From contig JACHLF010000009.1 in the NCBI GenBank assembly GCA_014204435.1, forward strand, positions 62,001-126,000: a stretch of 64,000 bases of DNA. Reading direction: 5' to 3'. The notes beneath the pieces are model-generated. The model did not search any database. It saw only the letters and a list, made by a program, of their open reading frames with translations, and was not told the origin of the DNA. Below, one piece after another: positions 1 through 11,673 of this stretch. The stretch comes from Mycobacteroides chelonae (GTDB taxonomy: Bacteria > Actinomycetota > Actinomycetes > Mycobacteriales > Mycobacteriaceae). The position numbers and the translations under genes are program-made. Within the stretch, counting starts at the first letter, position 1. Each line of letters opens with the position of its first letter.

Positions 1-153
1 GCCGTAGGCCCGCGGGCACTCCGGATACAGCTCGCGAAGCCGGGTGCTCGATTCGTGCAGCGGCAGTGATTGGCGGATGGACATCCCAGCGATCAGCGGA
101 TCGTCGGTGATGAGACTCCTGGTCGAAGAGCATCGGTCGATGGCCAGTGTCAC
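1..153 (-). CDS. N-terminus of an iron-regulated protein, cut by the window edge
   Basis: An open frame of 51 codons runs from a GTG at 153 to the left edge with no stop. A purine-rich RBS (AAGGGAGG) sits about 10 nt upstream of the GTG, and an IdeR-type box lies 30 nt beyond it, so this is the start of a real gene. The visible residues end ELYPECPRAYG. I do not recognise the family from 51 residues. A siderophore or ferric-iron reductase (FhuF-like) function would fit iron regulation but is a guess. The gene is divergent from the blaI operon. Confidence 0.55.
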   Translation of the reverse strand, partial: MTLAIDRCSSTRSLITDDPLIAGMSIRQSLPLHESSTRLRELYPECPRAYG

Positions 154-182
154 AGTTGGCGGCCTCCCTTCACGTAAGCAAG

Positions 183-201
183 ATAGGTTAGCCTAACCAC
201 A
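183..201. promoter_or_regulatory. IdeR/DtxR-type iron box
   Basis: The 19-bp site matches the IdeR consensus TTAGGTTAGSCTAACCTAA at 16 of 19 positions, with the inner palindrome GGTTAGCCTAACC intact. It lies 30 bp upstream of the leftward GTG start at 153. Established knowledge: IdeR with Fe(II) represses siderophore and iron-uptake genes at such boxes. Inference: the leftward gene is derepressed in low iron. Confidence 0.75.
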
Positions 202-349
202 TGTACGATGACATCGCCAGGTGCGGGGATTGTGAGAGCCCTCACCGAAGCTCCTGATCATCGGGTGGTGTCGACGGTTTCGGCTCAGATGGTGAGACCG
301 GACCGAGCCCCGGAACAAAGATCGGGTCTCAGATCGTTGGCTGTCAGAA

Positions 350-371
350 GTAGTACGACTGGATGTAGTAC
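350..371 (+). promoter_or_regulatory. Candidate BlaI operator (two GTAGTAC repeats)
   Basis: Two identical GTAGTAC heptamers start at 350 and 365, 15 bp apart, and end 26 bp before the blaI start codon. Each is internally near-palindromic (GTANTAC). BlaI-family repressors usually bind short dyads in their own promoter, so autoregulation is the simplest reading. Assignment rests on position and repetition only. Confidence 0.45.
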
Positions 372-397
372 GGCATTGCGTCGGAGGTGAACGTAGA

Positions 398-805
398 ATG
401 TTCGGAATGGCACGCCTGGGCGAACTTGAACGCGCGGTGATGGACCACCTCTGGTCCTCTCCCAAGCCTCAGACTGTGCGTCAGGTCCACGAGGCGCTGT
501 CGGCACGACGTGACCTCGCCTATACAACTGTGATGACCGTGTTGCAGCGCCTCGCCAAGAAGGATCTGGTCGTTCAGCACCGCGATGATCGCGCGCATCG
601 CTACGCCCCGGTCCACGGTCGCGACGAGCTGGTGGCGGGTCTGATGGTCGACGCATTGGCGCAGGCCAATAACTCTGGTGCCCGCGAGGCGGCATTGGTG
701 CACTTCGTGGAGCGTGTCGGCCCCGACGAGGCCGATGCGCTGCGTCGCGCCCTGGCCGATCTCGAGGCGAAAGATCCATCTGCTGGCGGTCGCCCCACCG
801 CGTAA
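398..805 (+). CDS. blaI: BlaI/MecI/CopY-family transcriptional repressor
   Basis: The 135-aa protein matches the BlaI winged-helix repressors in length and layout. The N-terminal half (about residues 5-75) contains the helix-turn-helix region with AYTTVMTVLQRL and the wing HRDDRAHRYAP; the C-terminal helices form the dimer arm. A second possible start is Met4. It is followed after 14 bp by an M56 metalloprotease, the arrangement of Rv1846c-Rv1845c in M. tuberculosis, where BlaI controls beta-lactamase and its own operon. Paired GTAGTAC repeats upstream suggest autoregulation. Family assignment is firm; which targets this repressor has is not visible here. Confidence 0.9.
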   Translation: MFGMARLGELERAVMDHLWSSPKPQTVRQVHEALSARRDLAYTTVMTVLQRLAKKDLVVQHRDDRAHRYAPVHGRDELVAGLMVDALAQANNSGAREAALVHFVERVGPDEADALRRALADLEAKDPSAGGRPTA

Positions 806-819
806 GGGACACTAGTTAT

Positions 820-1797
820 GTGTCCGCCCTGGCGTTCGCGACTCTCGCGCTGCTGCTGACCGGTCCTGTACCGGCGTTGCTCGCGCGTGCGCGCTGGCCG
901 TACCGCGCACCACGCGCCGCCATGGTTTTGTGGCAGGCCATTGCCGTGGCTGCGGTTCTCTCGGCCTTCAGCTCTGGGCTGGCGATAGCGAGCCGACTAC
1001 TGGTTCCCGGGCCAGATGGTCACCCGACGGCAACGATCACCGGCGAAATCGACCGCCTCGGTTGGGGTTTGTGGCTGCTCTACGTCACCGTGTTCGCCAT
1101 CACGATTCTGATCGGTATTCGGCTGATGGTCTCGGTGATTCGGGTAGGTGTACGTACCCGACGCCGCCGGGCCCGCCACCGTGCCATCGTCGATTTGCTC
1201 GATCACAAGCGCTACTGCGAGAACTGGCGTGGCGGCTACGACATCCATCGCAGGCGCGATCACGACCTGCGTGTCCTGGAAGTCGACGAACCCCTGGCGT
1301 ACTGCCTACCGGGTGTGCGCAGCCGGGTGGTTGTCAGCGAGGGAACGCTGAGCACGTTGGGCCACAACGAGGTGTCCGCGATCGTCGCGCACGAACGTGC
1401 CCATCTGCGCGCCCGCCACGACCTGGTGTTGGAGGCGTTCACTGCCGTGCATGATGCGTTCCCGGTCATCGTGCGTAGCAGGAATGCGCTGGACGCGGTC
1501 AAGCTACTCGTGGAACTTCTTGCCGACGACGCCGCGGTTCGGACCGCGGGCCCGACTCCCCTGGCTCGTGCACTCGTCGCATGTGCGGGTGGCCCGACGC
1601 CGGTCGGTGCGATGGCCGCCGGTGGTCCCACCACGCTCATCCGGGTCCGCCGTTTGGGTGGGAGTGGGAACAGTGTCCTGCTCTCCTGCAGCGCCTATAC
1701 CGCGGCCGCCGCAATCCTGGTGGTGCCGACGCTGGCCGTTGTCATCCCGTGGTTCACCGAACTGCAGCGCCTGTTCAGTTCAGTAACCGGCAAGTAG
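820..1797 (+). CDS. M56-family (BlaR1-like) membrane zinc metalloprotease
   Basis: The 325-aa protein has several membrane segments (about residues 4-22, 34-58, 83-107 and a C-terminal one at 286-309). Between them lies a zinc-protease motif HERAH at residues 191-195, in the context AIVAHERAHLRARHDL. It lacks the extracellular penicillin-sensor domain of staphylococcal BlaR1, like Rv1845c. The gene starts with GTG at 820, 14 bp after blaI, so the two are probably one operon. Expected role is proteolytic relief of the repressor. How the signal is sensed without a penicillin-binding domain cannot be read from sequence. Confidence 0.85.
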   Translation: MSALAFATLALLLTGPVPALLARARWPYRAPRAAMVLWQAIAVAAVLSAFSSGLAIASRLLVPGPDGHPTATITGEIDRLGWGLWLLYVTVFAITILIGIRLMVSVIRVGVRTRRRRARHRAIVDLLDHKRYCENWRGGYDIHRRRDHDLRVLEVDEPLAYCLPGVRSRVVVSEGTLSTLGHNEVSAIVAHERAHLRARHDLVLEAFTAVHDAFPVIVRSRNALDAVKLLVELLADDAAVRTAGPTPLARALVACAGGPTPVGAMAAGGPTTLIRVRRLGGSGNSVLLSCSAYTAAAAILVVPTLAVVIPWFTELQRLFSSVTGK

Positions 1798-1873
1798 GTG
1801 ACCCGCGCTCGCGGTCCGAAAGCGGCTGCGCGAGAATCCGTGGAGCACAACACGTCAACGAAAGGATGTGCTG

Positions 1874-4793
<2,920 letters not shown>

Positions 4794-4885
4794 CCGGTCG
4801 GCACCCTGCCGGCCACCTGCACGGTTACCATGAGCCTCACGATGGTCACGCCGTGTGACCACTCAACCTAAGGGGCCAGTACGCG

Positions 4886-6235
4886 GTGACGGTCTTACTC
4901 ACCGGGCTGAGCCTGCTTGCCTTCGTAGCCCTGACGGCGGGCACCGCGCTGTTCGTGGCGGCGGAGTTCTCCCTGACCGCGCTGGAACGAAGCTCCATCG
5001 AGGCGCGGGCCAAGGCCGGCGATGGCCGGGACAGGCTGGTCAAACGGGCGCACAGCACCCTCTCGTTCCAGCTGTCCGGTGCGCAGCTCGGCATCACCAT
5101 CACCACCCTTGTCACCGGGTATCTCGCCGAGCCGGTGATCGCGCGTCTCGTGTCGCAGCTGTTCGGGTACACCGGGATCGCGGTCAGTAGCGCGATTTCG
5201 CTGGCGGTGGCACTGATCCTGGCCACCTCGATATCGATGATCTTCGGTGAGTTGGTGCCCAAGAACTTTGCCCTGGCGCGCCCCATCTGGACCTCACGGG
5301 CGACTGCGGGTCCCATCGTGCTGTTCTCGGCGGTGTTCGCCTTCGCGATCCGGGCACTCAACGGCATCGCCAACTGGGTGCTACGCCGGATGGGCATCGA
5401 ACCCGCTGAGGAGCTGCGCTCGGCGCGTTCCCCGCAAGAGCTGGGGTCACTGGTGCGCACCTCGGCGCGCAGCGGTGCGCTGGACGAGACCACCGCGACA
5501 CTGGTCGACCGGTCTCTGCGATTCGGCAGCCGTACCGCCGAGGAGCTGATGACGCCGCGCACAGAGATCGAATCGCTCGAAGCGACCGACACGGTGGCTG
5601 ACCTCGTCGCCATCGCCGTAGAGTCCGGTTTTTCCCGGTTTCCGATCACCGAAGGCGATCTCGACGCGACGATCGGCATCGTCCACGTCAAGCAGATTTT
5701 CGAAGTGCCACGGGATCGGCGTGTGACGACCACGCTGGCGACGCTGGCCCGCCCGGTGGCGGTGGTGCCCTCCACTCTCGACGGCGATGCGGTCATGGAG
5801 CAGGTGCGCGCGAACGGCATGCAAACCGCCCTGGTGGTCGACGAATACGGCGGCACGGCTGGGCTGGTGACCGTCGAGGACATGATCGAGGAGATCGTGG
5901 GTGACGTCCGCGACGAGCACGACGACGCGACACCGGACGTCGTGTCTTCTGGCGGCGGCTGGGTGGTGTCGGGTCTGCTGCGCGTCGACGAGGTGGCCGC
6001 GGCGACCGGTTACCGGGCTCCCGAGGGCGAGTACGAGACGATCGGCGGCCTGGTGCTGCAGGAACTCGGGCACATCCCGACCGTCGGAGAAACCGTTGAG
6101 CTGTCGGCCGTGGTGCCGGACCATCCGGTGGCCGAGCTCCCCCGCTGGCGGGCACGCGTGGCGCGCATGGACGGGCGCCGGATCGATCAGATCGAGCTCA
6201 CCGAGCTGACCGACACCGACGGCCAGGGGAAATGA
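4886..6235 (+). CDS. CNNM/HlyC-CorC-type membrane protein with DUF21, CBS pair and CorC domain
   Basis: The 449-aa protein has an N-terminal DUF21 membrane domain (segments near residues 4-25, 60-80, 95-120 and 130-150; motif [11 protein letters not shown]), a CBS pair (about 205-330) and a C-terminal CorC_HlyC domain (about 345-435). Proteins of this build are annotated as hemolysins but are better viewed as Mg/Co efflux or ion-transport proteins of the CNNM family. GTG 4886 has the RBS-like AAGGGG about 10 nt upstream. It overlaps the next gene, a paralogue, by 4 bp. Rv1842c is the probable counterpart. Confidence 0.88.
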   Translation: MTVLLTGLSLLAFVALTAGTALFVAAEFSLTALERSSIEARAKAGDGRDRLVKRAHSTLSFQLSGAQLGITITTLVTGYLAEPVIARLVSQLFGYTGIAVSSAISLAVALILATSISMIFGELVPKNFALARPIWTSRATAGPIVLFSAVFAFAIRALNGIANWVLRRMGIEPAEELRSARSPQELGSLVRTSARSGALDETTATLVDRSLRFGSRTAEELMTPRTEIESLEATDTVADLVAIAVESGFSRFPITEGDLDATIGIVHVKQIFEVPRDRRVTTTLATLARPVAVVPSTLDGDAVMEQVRANGMQTALVVDEYGGTAGLVTVEDMIEEIVGDVRDEHDDATPDVVSSGGGWVVSGLLRVDEVAAATGYRAPEGEYETIGGLVLQELGHIPTVGETVELSAVVPDHPVAELPRWRARVARMDGRRIDQIELTELTDTDGQGK

Positions 6236-7296
6236 CCACGATGGGCAGCGACATACTCGGCGTTCTCCTCACCGCCGCATTGCTTTTGGCCAATGCCTTC
6301 TTCGTCGGCGCGGAATTCGCCCTCATCTCTGCCCGTAGGGACCGGCTGGAGGCGCTGGCCGAGGCGGGCAAGAAGCGCGCCGTGGCGGTGATGATGGCCG
6401 GCCAGAATCTCTCGCTTATGCTTGCCGGCGCACAGCTTGGCATCACGATTTGTTCAATCCTGTTGGGCCGCATCGGTGAACCGGCCGTGGCTCACCTACT
6501 GGAGCGCCCCTTCGAACTGTTGGGCGCGCCCTCGGCGCTGACACACACCATCGCCTTTGCGGTCTCGCTGTCGATCGTGGTGCTGCTACATGTGCTGCTC
6601 GGCGAGATGGTGCCCAAGAACATCGCCATCGCCGGTCCGGAATCCGCGGCCATGCTCTTGATCCCGACGTACCTCGTCTACATCCGCCTGGCCCGACCGC
6701 TGATCGGCTTCTACAACTGGTGCGCCAACACCGTGCTGCGGATGTTCAAGGTGCCGGTCAAGGACGAGCTGGAAGTCACCGTGTCCACCCTGGAGCTCTC
6801 CGAAATGATCGCGGAGTCGCTCTCCGAGGGGCTGCTTGACGAGGAAGAACACACCCGGCTGCGTCGTGCGTTGCAGATCCAGCACCGCGTGGTCGCGGAC
6901 GTCGTCGTGCCCGCTAACCAGATTCGGTCGATCGTCGTCTCAGGCATGGCGCAGGCGCCGTCAGTCACCGCCGTCGAGAGTGCGGTGGCAGAAACTGGGT
7001 ACTCGCGTTTTCCAGTTATTGGGCCCACTGGGGATTACCTCGGCTATCTGCACATAAAGGACGTCTTGACGATGGGTGACGATCCGGACGCGATCGTCGA
7101 TCTCGCCTTCATTCGCCCGCTACCCCGCCTGCACGGTTCGGTTCCGCTGCCGGAGGCACTCTCGATTCTCCGCCGCAGCAACAGTCATCTGGCACTCATG
7201 TCGACCACCGACGGCAGCGTAGTGGGCCTGGTCACACTCGAGGACCTGGTGGAGGATCTTGTCGGCACCGTGCGTGACGGAACTCACCGCATATAG
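6232..7296 (+). CDS. DUF21/CBS-domain membrane protein lacking the CorC domain
   Basis: This 354-aa paralogue of the preceding protein has the same DUF21 membrane domain (motif [15 protein letters not shown]) and CBS pair, but stops directly after the second CBS motif ([15 protein letters not shown]). It therefore lacks the C-terminal CorC_HlyC domain. The ATGA overlap with the upstream gene implies translational coupling, and the two proteins may form a hetero-oligomer. Rv1841c is the likely counterpart. The transported ion is unknown. Confidence 0.87.
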   Translation: MTTMGSDILGVLLTAALLLANAFFVGAEFALISARRDRLEALAEAGKKRAVAVMMAGQNLSLMLAGAQLGITICSILLGRIGEPAVAHLLERPFELLGAPSALTHTIAFAVSLSIVVLLHVLLGEMVPKNIAIAGPESAAMLLIPTYLVYIRLARPLIGFYNWCANTVLRMFKVPVKDELEVTVSTLELSEMIAESLSEGLLDEEEHTRLRRALQIQHRVVADVVVPANQIRSIVVSGMAQAPSVTAVESAVAETGYSRFPVIGPTGDYLGYLHIKDVLTMGDDPDAIVDLAFIRPLPRLHGSVPLPEALSILRRSNSHLALMSTTDGSVVGLVTLEDLVEDLVGTVRDGTHRI

Positions 7297-7396
7297 AGCG
7301 GTTTCTGGGTTGGTGGCTACCAATGAGTAAGATCAATGTTCACCGTTTCGTAGGAGCATCCGCTACCAGACCCCCGACCAACACAGAGGAGTTGCG

Positions 7397-9604
7397 ATGA
7401 GTGATCGCGTCGATGTGGGCAACCTACGCGTGGCGCGGGTGCTGTATGACTTCATCACCAACGAGGCCCTTCCGGGCACCGGTGTGGATGCCGACGCTTT
7501 CTGGGCTGGGGTCGACAAAGTAGTCACGGATTTGGCTCCGCGGAACCGCGAGCTTCTCGACCGGCGTGACGACCTGCAAACTCAGGTCGATCGCTGGCAC
7601 CGGCAGCGCGCCATCGAGCCGCTGGATCAGTCGGCGTATCGCGACTTCCTCACCGAGATCGGGTACCTGGTCCCTGAGCCGGAAGACTTCAGCATCACTA
7701 CCGCCAACGTGGACGACGAGATCACCACGACGGCCGGACCGCAGCTGGTGGTGCCGATCCTCAATGCGCGCTTCGCCCTCAACGCCGCCAACGCGCGCTG
7801 GGGCTCTCTCTACGACGCGCTGTATGGCACCGATGTCATCCCGGAAACCGATGGCGCCGAGAAGGGGTCCGCTGAGACGGGTGGGTACAACAGGATTCGC
7901 GGCGACAAGGTCATCGCCTACGCCCGCGAGGTTCTCGATGGCGCCGCGCCGCTAGCGGCAGGCTCGTGGAAGGACGCTGTCGGCCTCAAGATCGACGACG
8001 GCCAGTTGCTCGTCGAGCTGGGTGACGAGCTGTCGACCGGGCTGCAGAACCCCGACCAGTTCGTCGGCTATACCGGCAAGCTCGGCAAGCCGCAGTGGTC
8101 GGTGCTGCTGGTCAATCACGGCCTGCACATCGAGGTTCTGATCGACCCCGACTCCCCCATCGGGTCCACCGATCAGGCCGGCATCAAGGATGTCGTGCTG
8201 GAGTCGGCGATCACCACCATCATGGACTTCGAGGACTCGGTGGCCGCGGTGGATGCCGAGGACAAGGTCCTCGGGTACCGGAACTGGTTGGGACTCAACA
8301 AGGGTGACCTGTCCGAGGAAGTTTCCAAGGGCGGCAAGACGTTCACCCGGGTGCTCAACGAAGACCGCGTGTTTACCACCCCGGACGGCAGGGGCGAGCT
8401 GACCCTGCCCGGCCGCAGCCTGCTGTTCGTGCGCAACGTCGGCCACCTCATGACCAATGACGCCATCGTGGACGCCGAGGGCAACGAGATGCCCGAGGGC
8501 ATCCAAGACGCGCTGTTCACGAGCCTCATCGCCATTCACGGCCTGCGCTCGGGCAAGAAGAACGGCGCGCTGAAGAACAGCCGCACGGGGTCCATCTACA
8601 TCGTGAAGCCGAAGATGCACGGGCCCGAGGAGGTGGCCTTCACCGCCGAGCTGTTCGGGCGCGTCGAAGAGGTACTCGGACTGCCGCACGCCACCCTCAA
8701 GGTCGGCATCATGGACGAGGAGCGCCGGACCACCGTCAACCTGAAGGCCGCCATCAGGGCTGCAGCGGACCGCGTGGTGTTCATCAACACCGGCTTCCTC
8801 GATCGCACCGGTGACGAGATCCACACCTCGATGGAAGCCGGACCGATGTGCCGTAAGGCCGTCATGAAGTCGCAGCCGTGGATTCTGGCGTACGAGGACC
8901 ACAACGTCGACACCGGCCTGGGAGCCGGTTTGGCCGGTAAGGCGCAGATCGGCAAGGGCATGTGGGCCATGCCGGACCTGATGGCGGACATGGTCGCGCA
9001 GAAGATCGCGCAGCCGCGCGCGGGCGCCACCACCGCCTGGGTGCCGTCCCCCACCGCGGCCACCTTGCACGCGCTGCACTACCACCAGGTGGACGTCAAG
9101 GCGGTGGATCAGGAGCTGGCCGGTAAGCACCGCGCCAAGCTGGAATCTTTGCTCACCATTCCGCTGGCCCAGTCGCGTCACGACTGGACCGCGGAAGACA
9201 TCCGCGAGGAAATCGACAACAACTGTCAGTCGATCCTGGGCTATGTGGTCCGCTGGATCGACCAGGGTGTCGGCTGCTCCAAGGTCCCGGACATCCACGA
9301 TGTGGGGCTCATGGAAGACCGCGCCACCCTGCGCATCTCCAGCCAGCTGCTGGCCAACTGGCTGCGCCACGATGTCATCACCGAGGACGAGGTGGTCGAG
9401 GGGCTCAAGCGGATGGCACCGGTTGTCGATCGGCAGAACGCCGGGGACAAGGACTACCGTCCGATGGCTCCCGACTTCGACAGCAACATCGCTTTCCAGG
9501 CCGCCAAGGAGCTCATCCTGGAGGGCACGCACCAGCCGAACGGCTATACCGAGCCGATCCTGCACCGGCGTCGCCGCGAGTACAAGGCCGCTGCAGCCAA
9601 GTAG
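7397..9604 (+). CDS. glcB: Malate synthase G
   Basis: It condenses glyoxylate with acetyl-CoA to malate in the glyoxylate shunt, needed for growth on fatty acids. The 735-aa length fits the single-chain G isoform (about 741 aa in M. tuberculosis). Visible signatures include [18 protein letters not shown], the [18 protein letters not shown] segment and the C-terminal catalytic region [21 protein letters not shown] 7397 follows an AGAGGAG RBS at a normal distance. It stands alone, with about 100 bp before and 180 bp after, so it likely has its own promoter. Confidence 0.96.
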   Translation: MSDRVDVGNLRVARVLYDFITNEALPGTGVDADAFWAGVDKVVTDLAPRNRELLDRRDDLQTQVDRWHRQRAIEPLDQSAYRDFLTEIGYLVPEPEDFSITTANVDDEITTTAGPQLVVPILNARFALNAANARWGSLYDALYGTDVIPETDGAEKGSAETGGYNRIRGDKVIAYAREVLDGAAPLAAGSWKDAVGLKIDDGQLLVELGDELSTGLQNPDQFVGYTGKLGKPQWSVLLVNHGLHIEVLIDPDSPIGSTDQAGIKDVVLESAITTIMDFEDSVAAVDAEDKVLGYRNWLGLNKGDLSEEVSKGGKTFTRVLNEDRVFTTPDGRGELTLPGRSLLFVRNVGHLMTNDAIVDAEGNEMPEGIQDALFTSLIAIHGLRSGKKNGALKNSRTGSIYIVKPKMHGPEEVAFTAELFGRVEEVLGLPHATLKVGIMDEERRTTVNLKAAIRAAADRVVFINTGFLDRTGDEIHTSMEAGPMCRKAVMKSQPWILAYEDHNVDTGLGAGLAGKAQIGKGMWAMPDLMADMVAQKIAQPRAGATTAWVPSPTAATLHALHYHQVDVKAVDQELAGKHRAKLESLLTIPLAQSRHDWTAEDIREEIDNNCQSILGYVVRWIDQGVGCSKVPDIHDVGLMEDRATLRISSQLLANWLRHDVITEDEVVEGLKRMAPVVDRQNAGDKDYRPMAPDFDSNIAFQAAKELILEGTHQPNGYTEPILHRRRREYKAAAAK

Positions 9605-9783
9605 GCGAATACCGTCTGACGTGCCGTGATCTTGAAATTCGGGGTACGGCGTCGCCTCAGTTTGGACGCGATTTGGTGTCGCGTACCAGGAGATGGGCGG
9701 TCTAGGACAGTAGACTCGGGCGGACGCGGGACGGGGCTCACCAGCAGCCGGACGACAGCACGAGGAAAGGTCGCGACGACACC

Positions 9784-11628
9784 ATGGGCAGGCACAGCGC
9801 ATCTGGGTCCGGTAGCCCGAACGATCGGGACGATAACGACGGCTGGGAGCCCGACCACGACGCGGGGTATGAGACGAACGTACCCTCGGAGTTCGACACG
9901 GGCAGCTTCGAGCGAGCGCATCGCCGAAGCAGCGGTACCCGCAATTGGGGTCTGAGCAAGGGCTTGATCGGCGCAATCGCGGCCGTGCTGGTGGTTGCGG
10001 TATCCATCGGACTGTGGTGGTACTTCGACCGACGGACCACCGACAACCAGGCCGAGGCATCCGCCACCTGCGTGCACGGCGACAATGCCATCGCCGTGGT
10101 TGCCGACCCCTCCATCGCGGACCGGATCGGCGAGTTGTCGGAGCGGTTCAACAAGAAGCGCGAAGTGATCGGTGACTACTGCTTCACCGTTTCGGTGCGC
10201 CCGGCAGATACGGCCAACGTGATCAAGGGACTGACGGCTCAGTGGCCCGCCGAGCTCGGAGAGCAGCCCGCCCTGTGGATCCCGGGCAGCTCGATCTCGT
10301 CGGCACGCCTGAAGGCGGCCTCCAAGAAAAACATCGTCAGTGATAGCCGGTCGTTGGTCAGCACACCCGTGGTGATCGCGATGACGCCGAGACTACGCCA
10401 GGCCATTCCCGACGACAAGAGTTGGGCGGATGTGCCTGCGCTGCAGAACGTTCCCAACTCGCTCGACGGAGTTGGCCTGCCCGGCTGGGGTTCGCTGCGG
10501 TTGGTGCTGCCCTCCAGTGGCAACGGCGACGCCGCGCAGCTTGCCGCCGAGGCGGTGGCGGCAGCCAGCGTTCGCCCCGGTGATTCACCCGAACTCGGCG
10601 CCGGCGCGGCCGCATCGTTGGCCGCGGCAGCCCCGAAGCTGCCCGCCAACAACTTGTCCGATGCCCTTGGCGCACTGCTGGACGGCGGCGAGCAGCCCGG
10701 TGCCGTGGTGCATTCGGTGGTCACCACCGAGCAGCAGCTCTATGCCCGCACGCGCAGCAATGGCGACGCCGAGAAGGTGATCGCCGCCTGGCAACCTGCC
10801 GGGGCCACGCCGATCGCCGACTACCCCACCGTGCAGCTGGACGGTGCGTGGCTCTCCGAGGAACAGCACACCGCGGCAAGCCAATTCGCGCGATTCCTGG
10901 GAGACAAGGACCAGCTCAAGGACCTGGCCGCAGCCGGGTTCCGCGCCGAGGGCGCGGACCTGCCCAGCAGTGATGTGGTGGGCTTCGCCAAGATCGACAA
11001 GCCGCTCAGCGTCGAAGAGAAGGTTCGTGTCGCGTTGGCCGACGGCACCTCGACGGGTTCCGGCGCCACCACCATCATGCTGGATTCCTCGCTGTCGTCC
11101 GATGGCGTGAAGTTCTCCGATGTGACCGGGGCCCTTGCCAACCGCATCCGCACCATCGCCCCGGGCTCGGGTATCGGGTTGTGGACGTACGACGGCAAGG
11201 AGGGCAACACCGTGGTGCGCCTCGGCGCGGCCTCCGACGACGTGGAGGGCATTCCCCGGTGGCAGAGCGTGGCCGACGCGCTGACGGCGCTGCAGCCGAC
11301 CTCCAATGGCGCGGTGGCCTTCACGACTTTGCGCAACGTGTATCAGGAGGCGGTCAACGGGTTCCGGCCCAACCAGGTGAACTCGGTCCTGATCGTGGCG
11401 GGGCGCTCGCACACCGACCAAACCCTGGACGGCGCCGGACTGATCGACACGATCAACCGCCAGAAGGATCCGGCGAAGCCGGTGCGCATCAACGTGATCG
11501 ACTTCGGTAACGACTCCGATCAGCAGACCTGGCAGACGCTGGCACAGCAGACCGGCGGTGCGTATCAGAACGTCGCGGCGTCGAACAGCCCGGAGTTGAC
11601 CGCGGCCATCACCCGCTTGGTGTCCTAG
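9784..11628 (+). CDS. Membrane-anchored substrate-binding/VWA-domain protein (Rv1836c-like)
   Basis: The 614-aa protein has a charged N-terminal tail, one transmembrane helix (about residues 59-80) and a large exported part. Residues of about 85-390 read as a solute-binding-protein fold. The C-terminal 200 residues form a von Willebrand A domain with the MIDAS-type motif DSSLS (in TIMLDSSLSSDG). It is the positional counterpart of Rv1836c, next to glcB. Function is unknown; the architecture suggests extracytoplasmic ligand or metal-dependent protein binding. An AGGAAAG RBS precedes ATG 9784. Confidence 0.8.
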   Translation: MGRHSASGSGSPNDRDDNDGWEPDHDAGYETNVPSEFDTGSFERAHRRSSGTRNWGLSKGLIGAIAAVLVVAVSIGLWWYFDRRTTDNQAEASATCVHGDNAIAVVADPSIADRIGELSERFNKKREVIGDYCFTVSVRPADTANVIKGLTAQWPAELGEQPALWIPGSSISSARLKAASKKNIVSDSRSLVSTPVVIAMTPRLRQAIPDDKSWADVPALQNVPNSLDGVGLPGWGSLRLVLPSSGNGDAAQLAAEAVAAASVRPGDSPELGAGAAASLAAAAPKLPANNLSDALGALLDGGEQPGAVVHSVVTTEQQLYARTRSNGDAEKVIAAWQPAGATPIADYPTVQLDGAWLSEEQHTAASQFARFLGDKDQLKDLAAAGFRAEGADLPSSDVVGFAKIDKPLSVEEKVRVALADGTSTGSGATTIMLDSSLSSDGVKFSDVTGALANRIRTIAPGSGIGLWTYDGKEGNTVVRLGAASDDVEGIPRWQSVADALTALQPTSNGAVAFTTLRNVYQEAVNGFRPNQVNSVLIVAGRSHTDQTLDGAGLIDTINRQKDPAKPVRINVIDFGNDSDQQTWQTLAQQTGGAYQNVAASNSPELTAAITRLVS

Positions 11629-11632
11629 ATTC

Positions 11633-11669
11633 CCTCACGCGGGGGCCTGCCCGCGCGTGCGGAGTGAGG
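11633..11669. terminator. Nested hairpin between convergent genes
   Basis: CCTCAC at 11633-11638 pairs with GTGAGG at 11664-11669. Inside it, GCGGG at 11639-11643 pairs with CCCGC at 11650-11654. It sits in the 45-bp gap between the convergent ends of the VWA gene and gcvP, so it can serve both strands. There is no T-run, as is common in mycobacteria. Confidence 0.5.
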
Positions 11670-11673
11670 CGTC

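Noticed and set aside
7952..10060. 702-codon open frame on the minus strand
   Set aside because: It is antisense to malate synthase G and the VWA gene and has the low-complexity Arg/Asp/Gly composition of GC-rich shadow frames.
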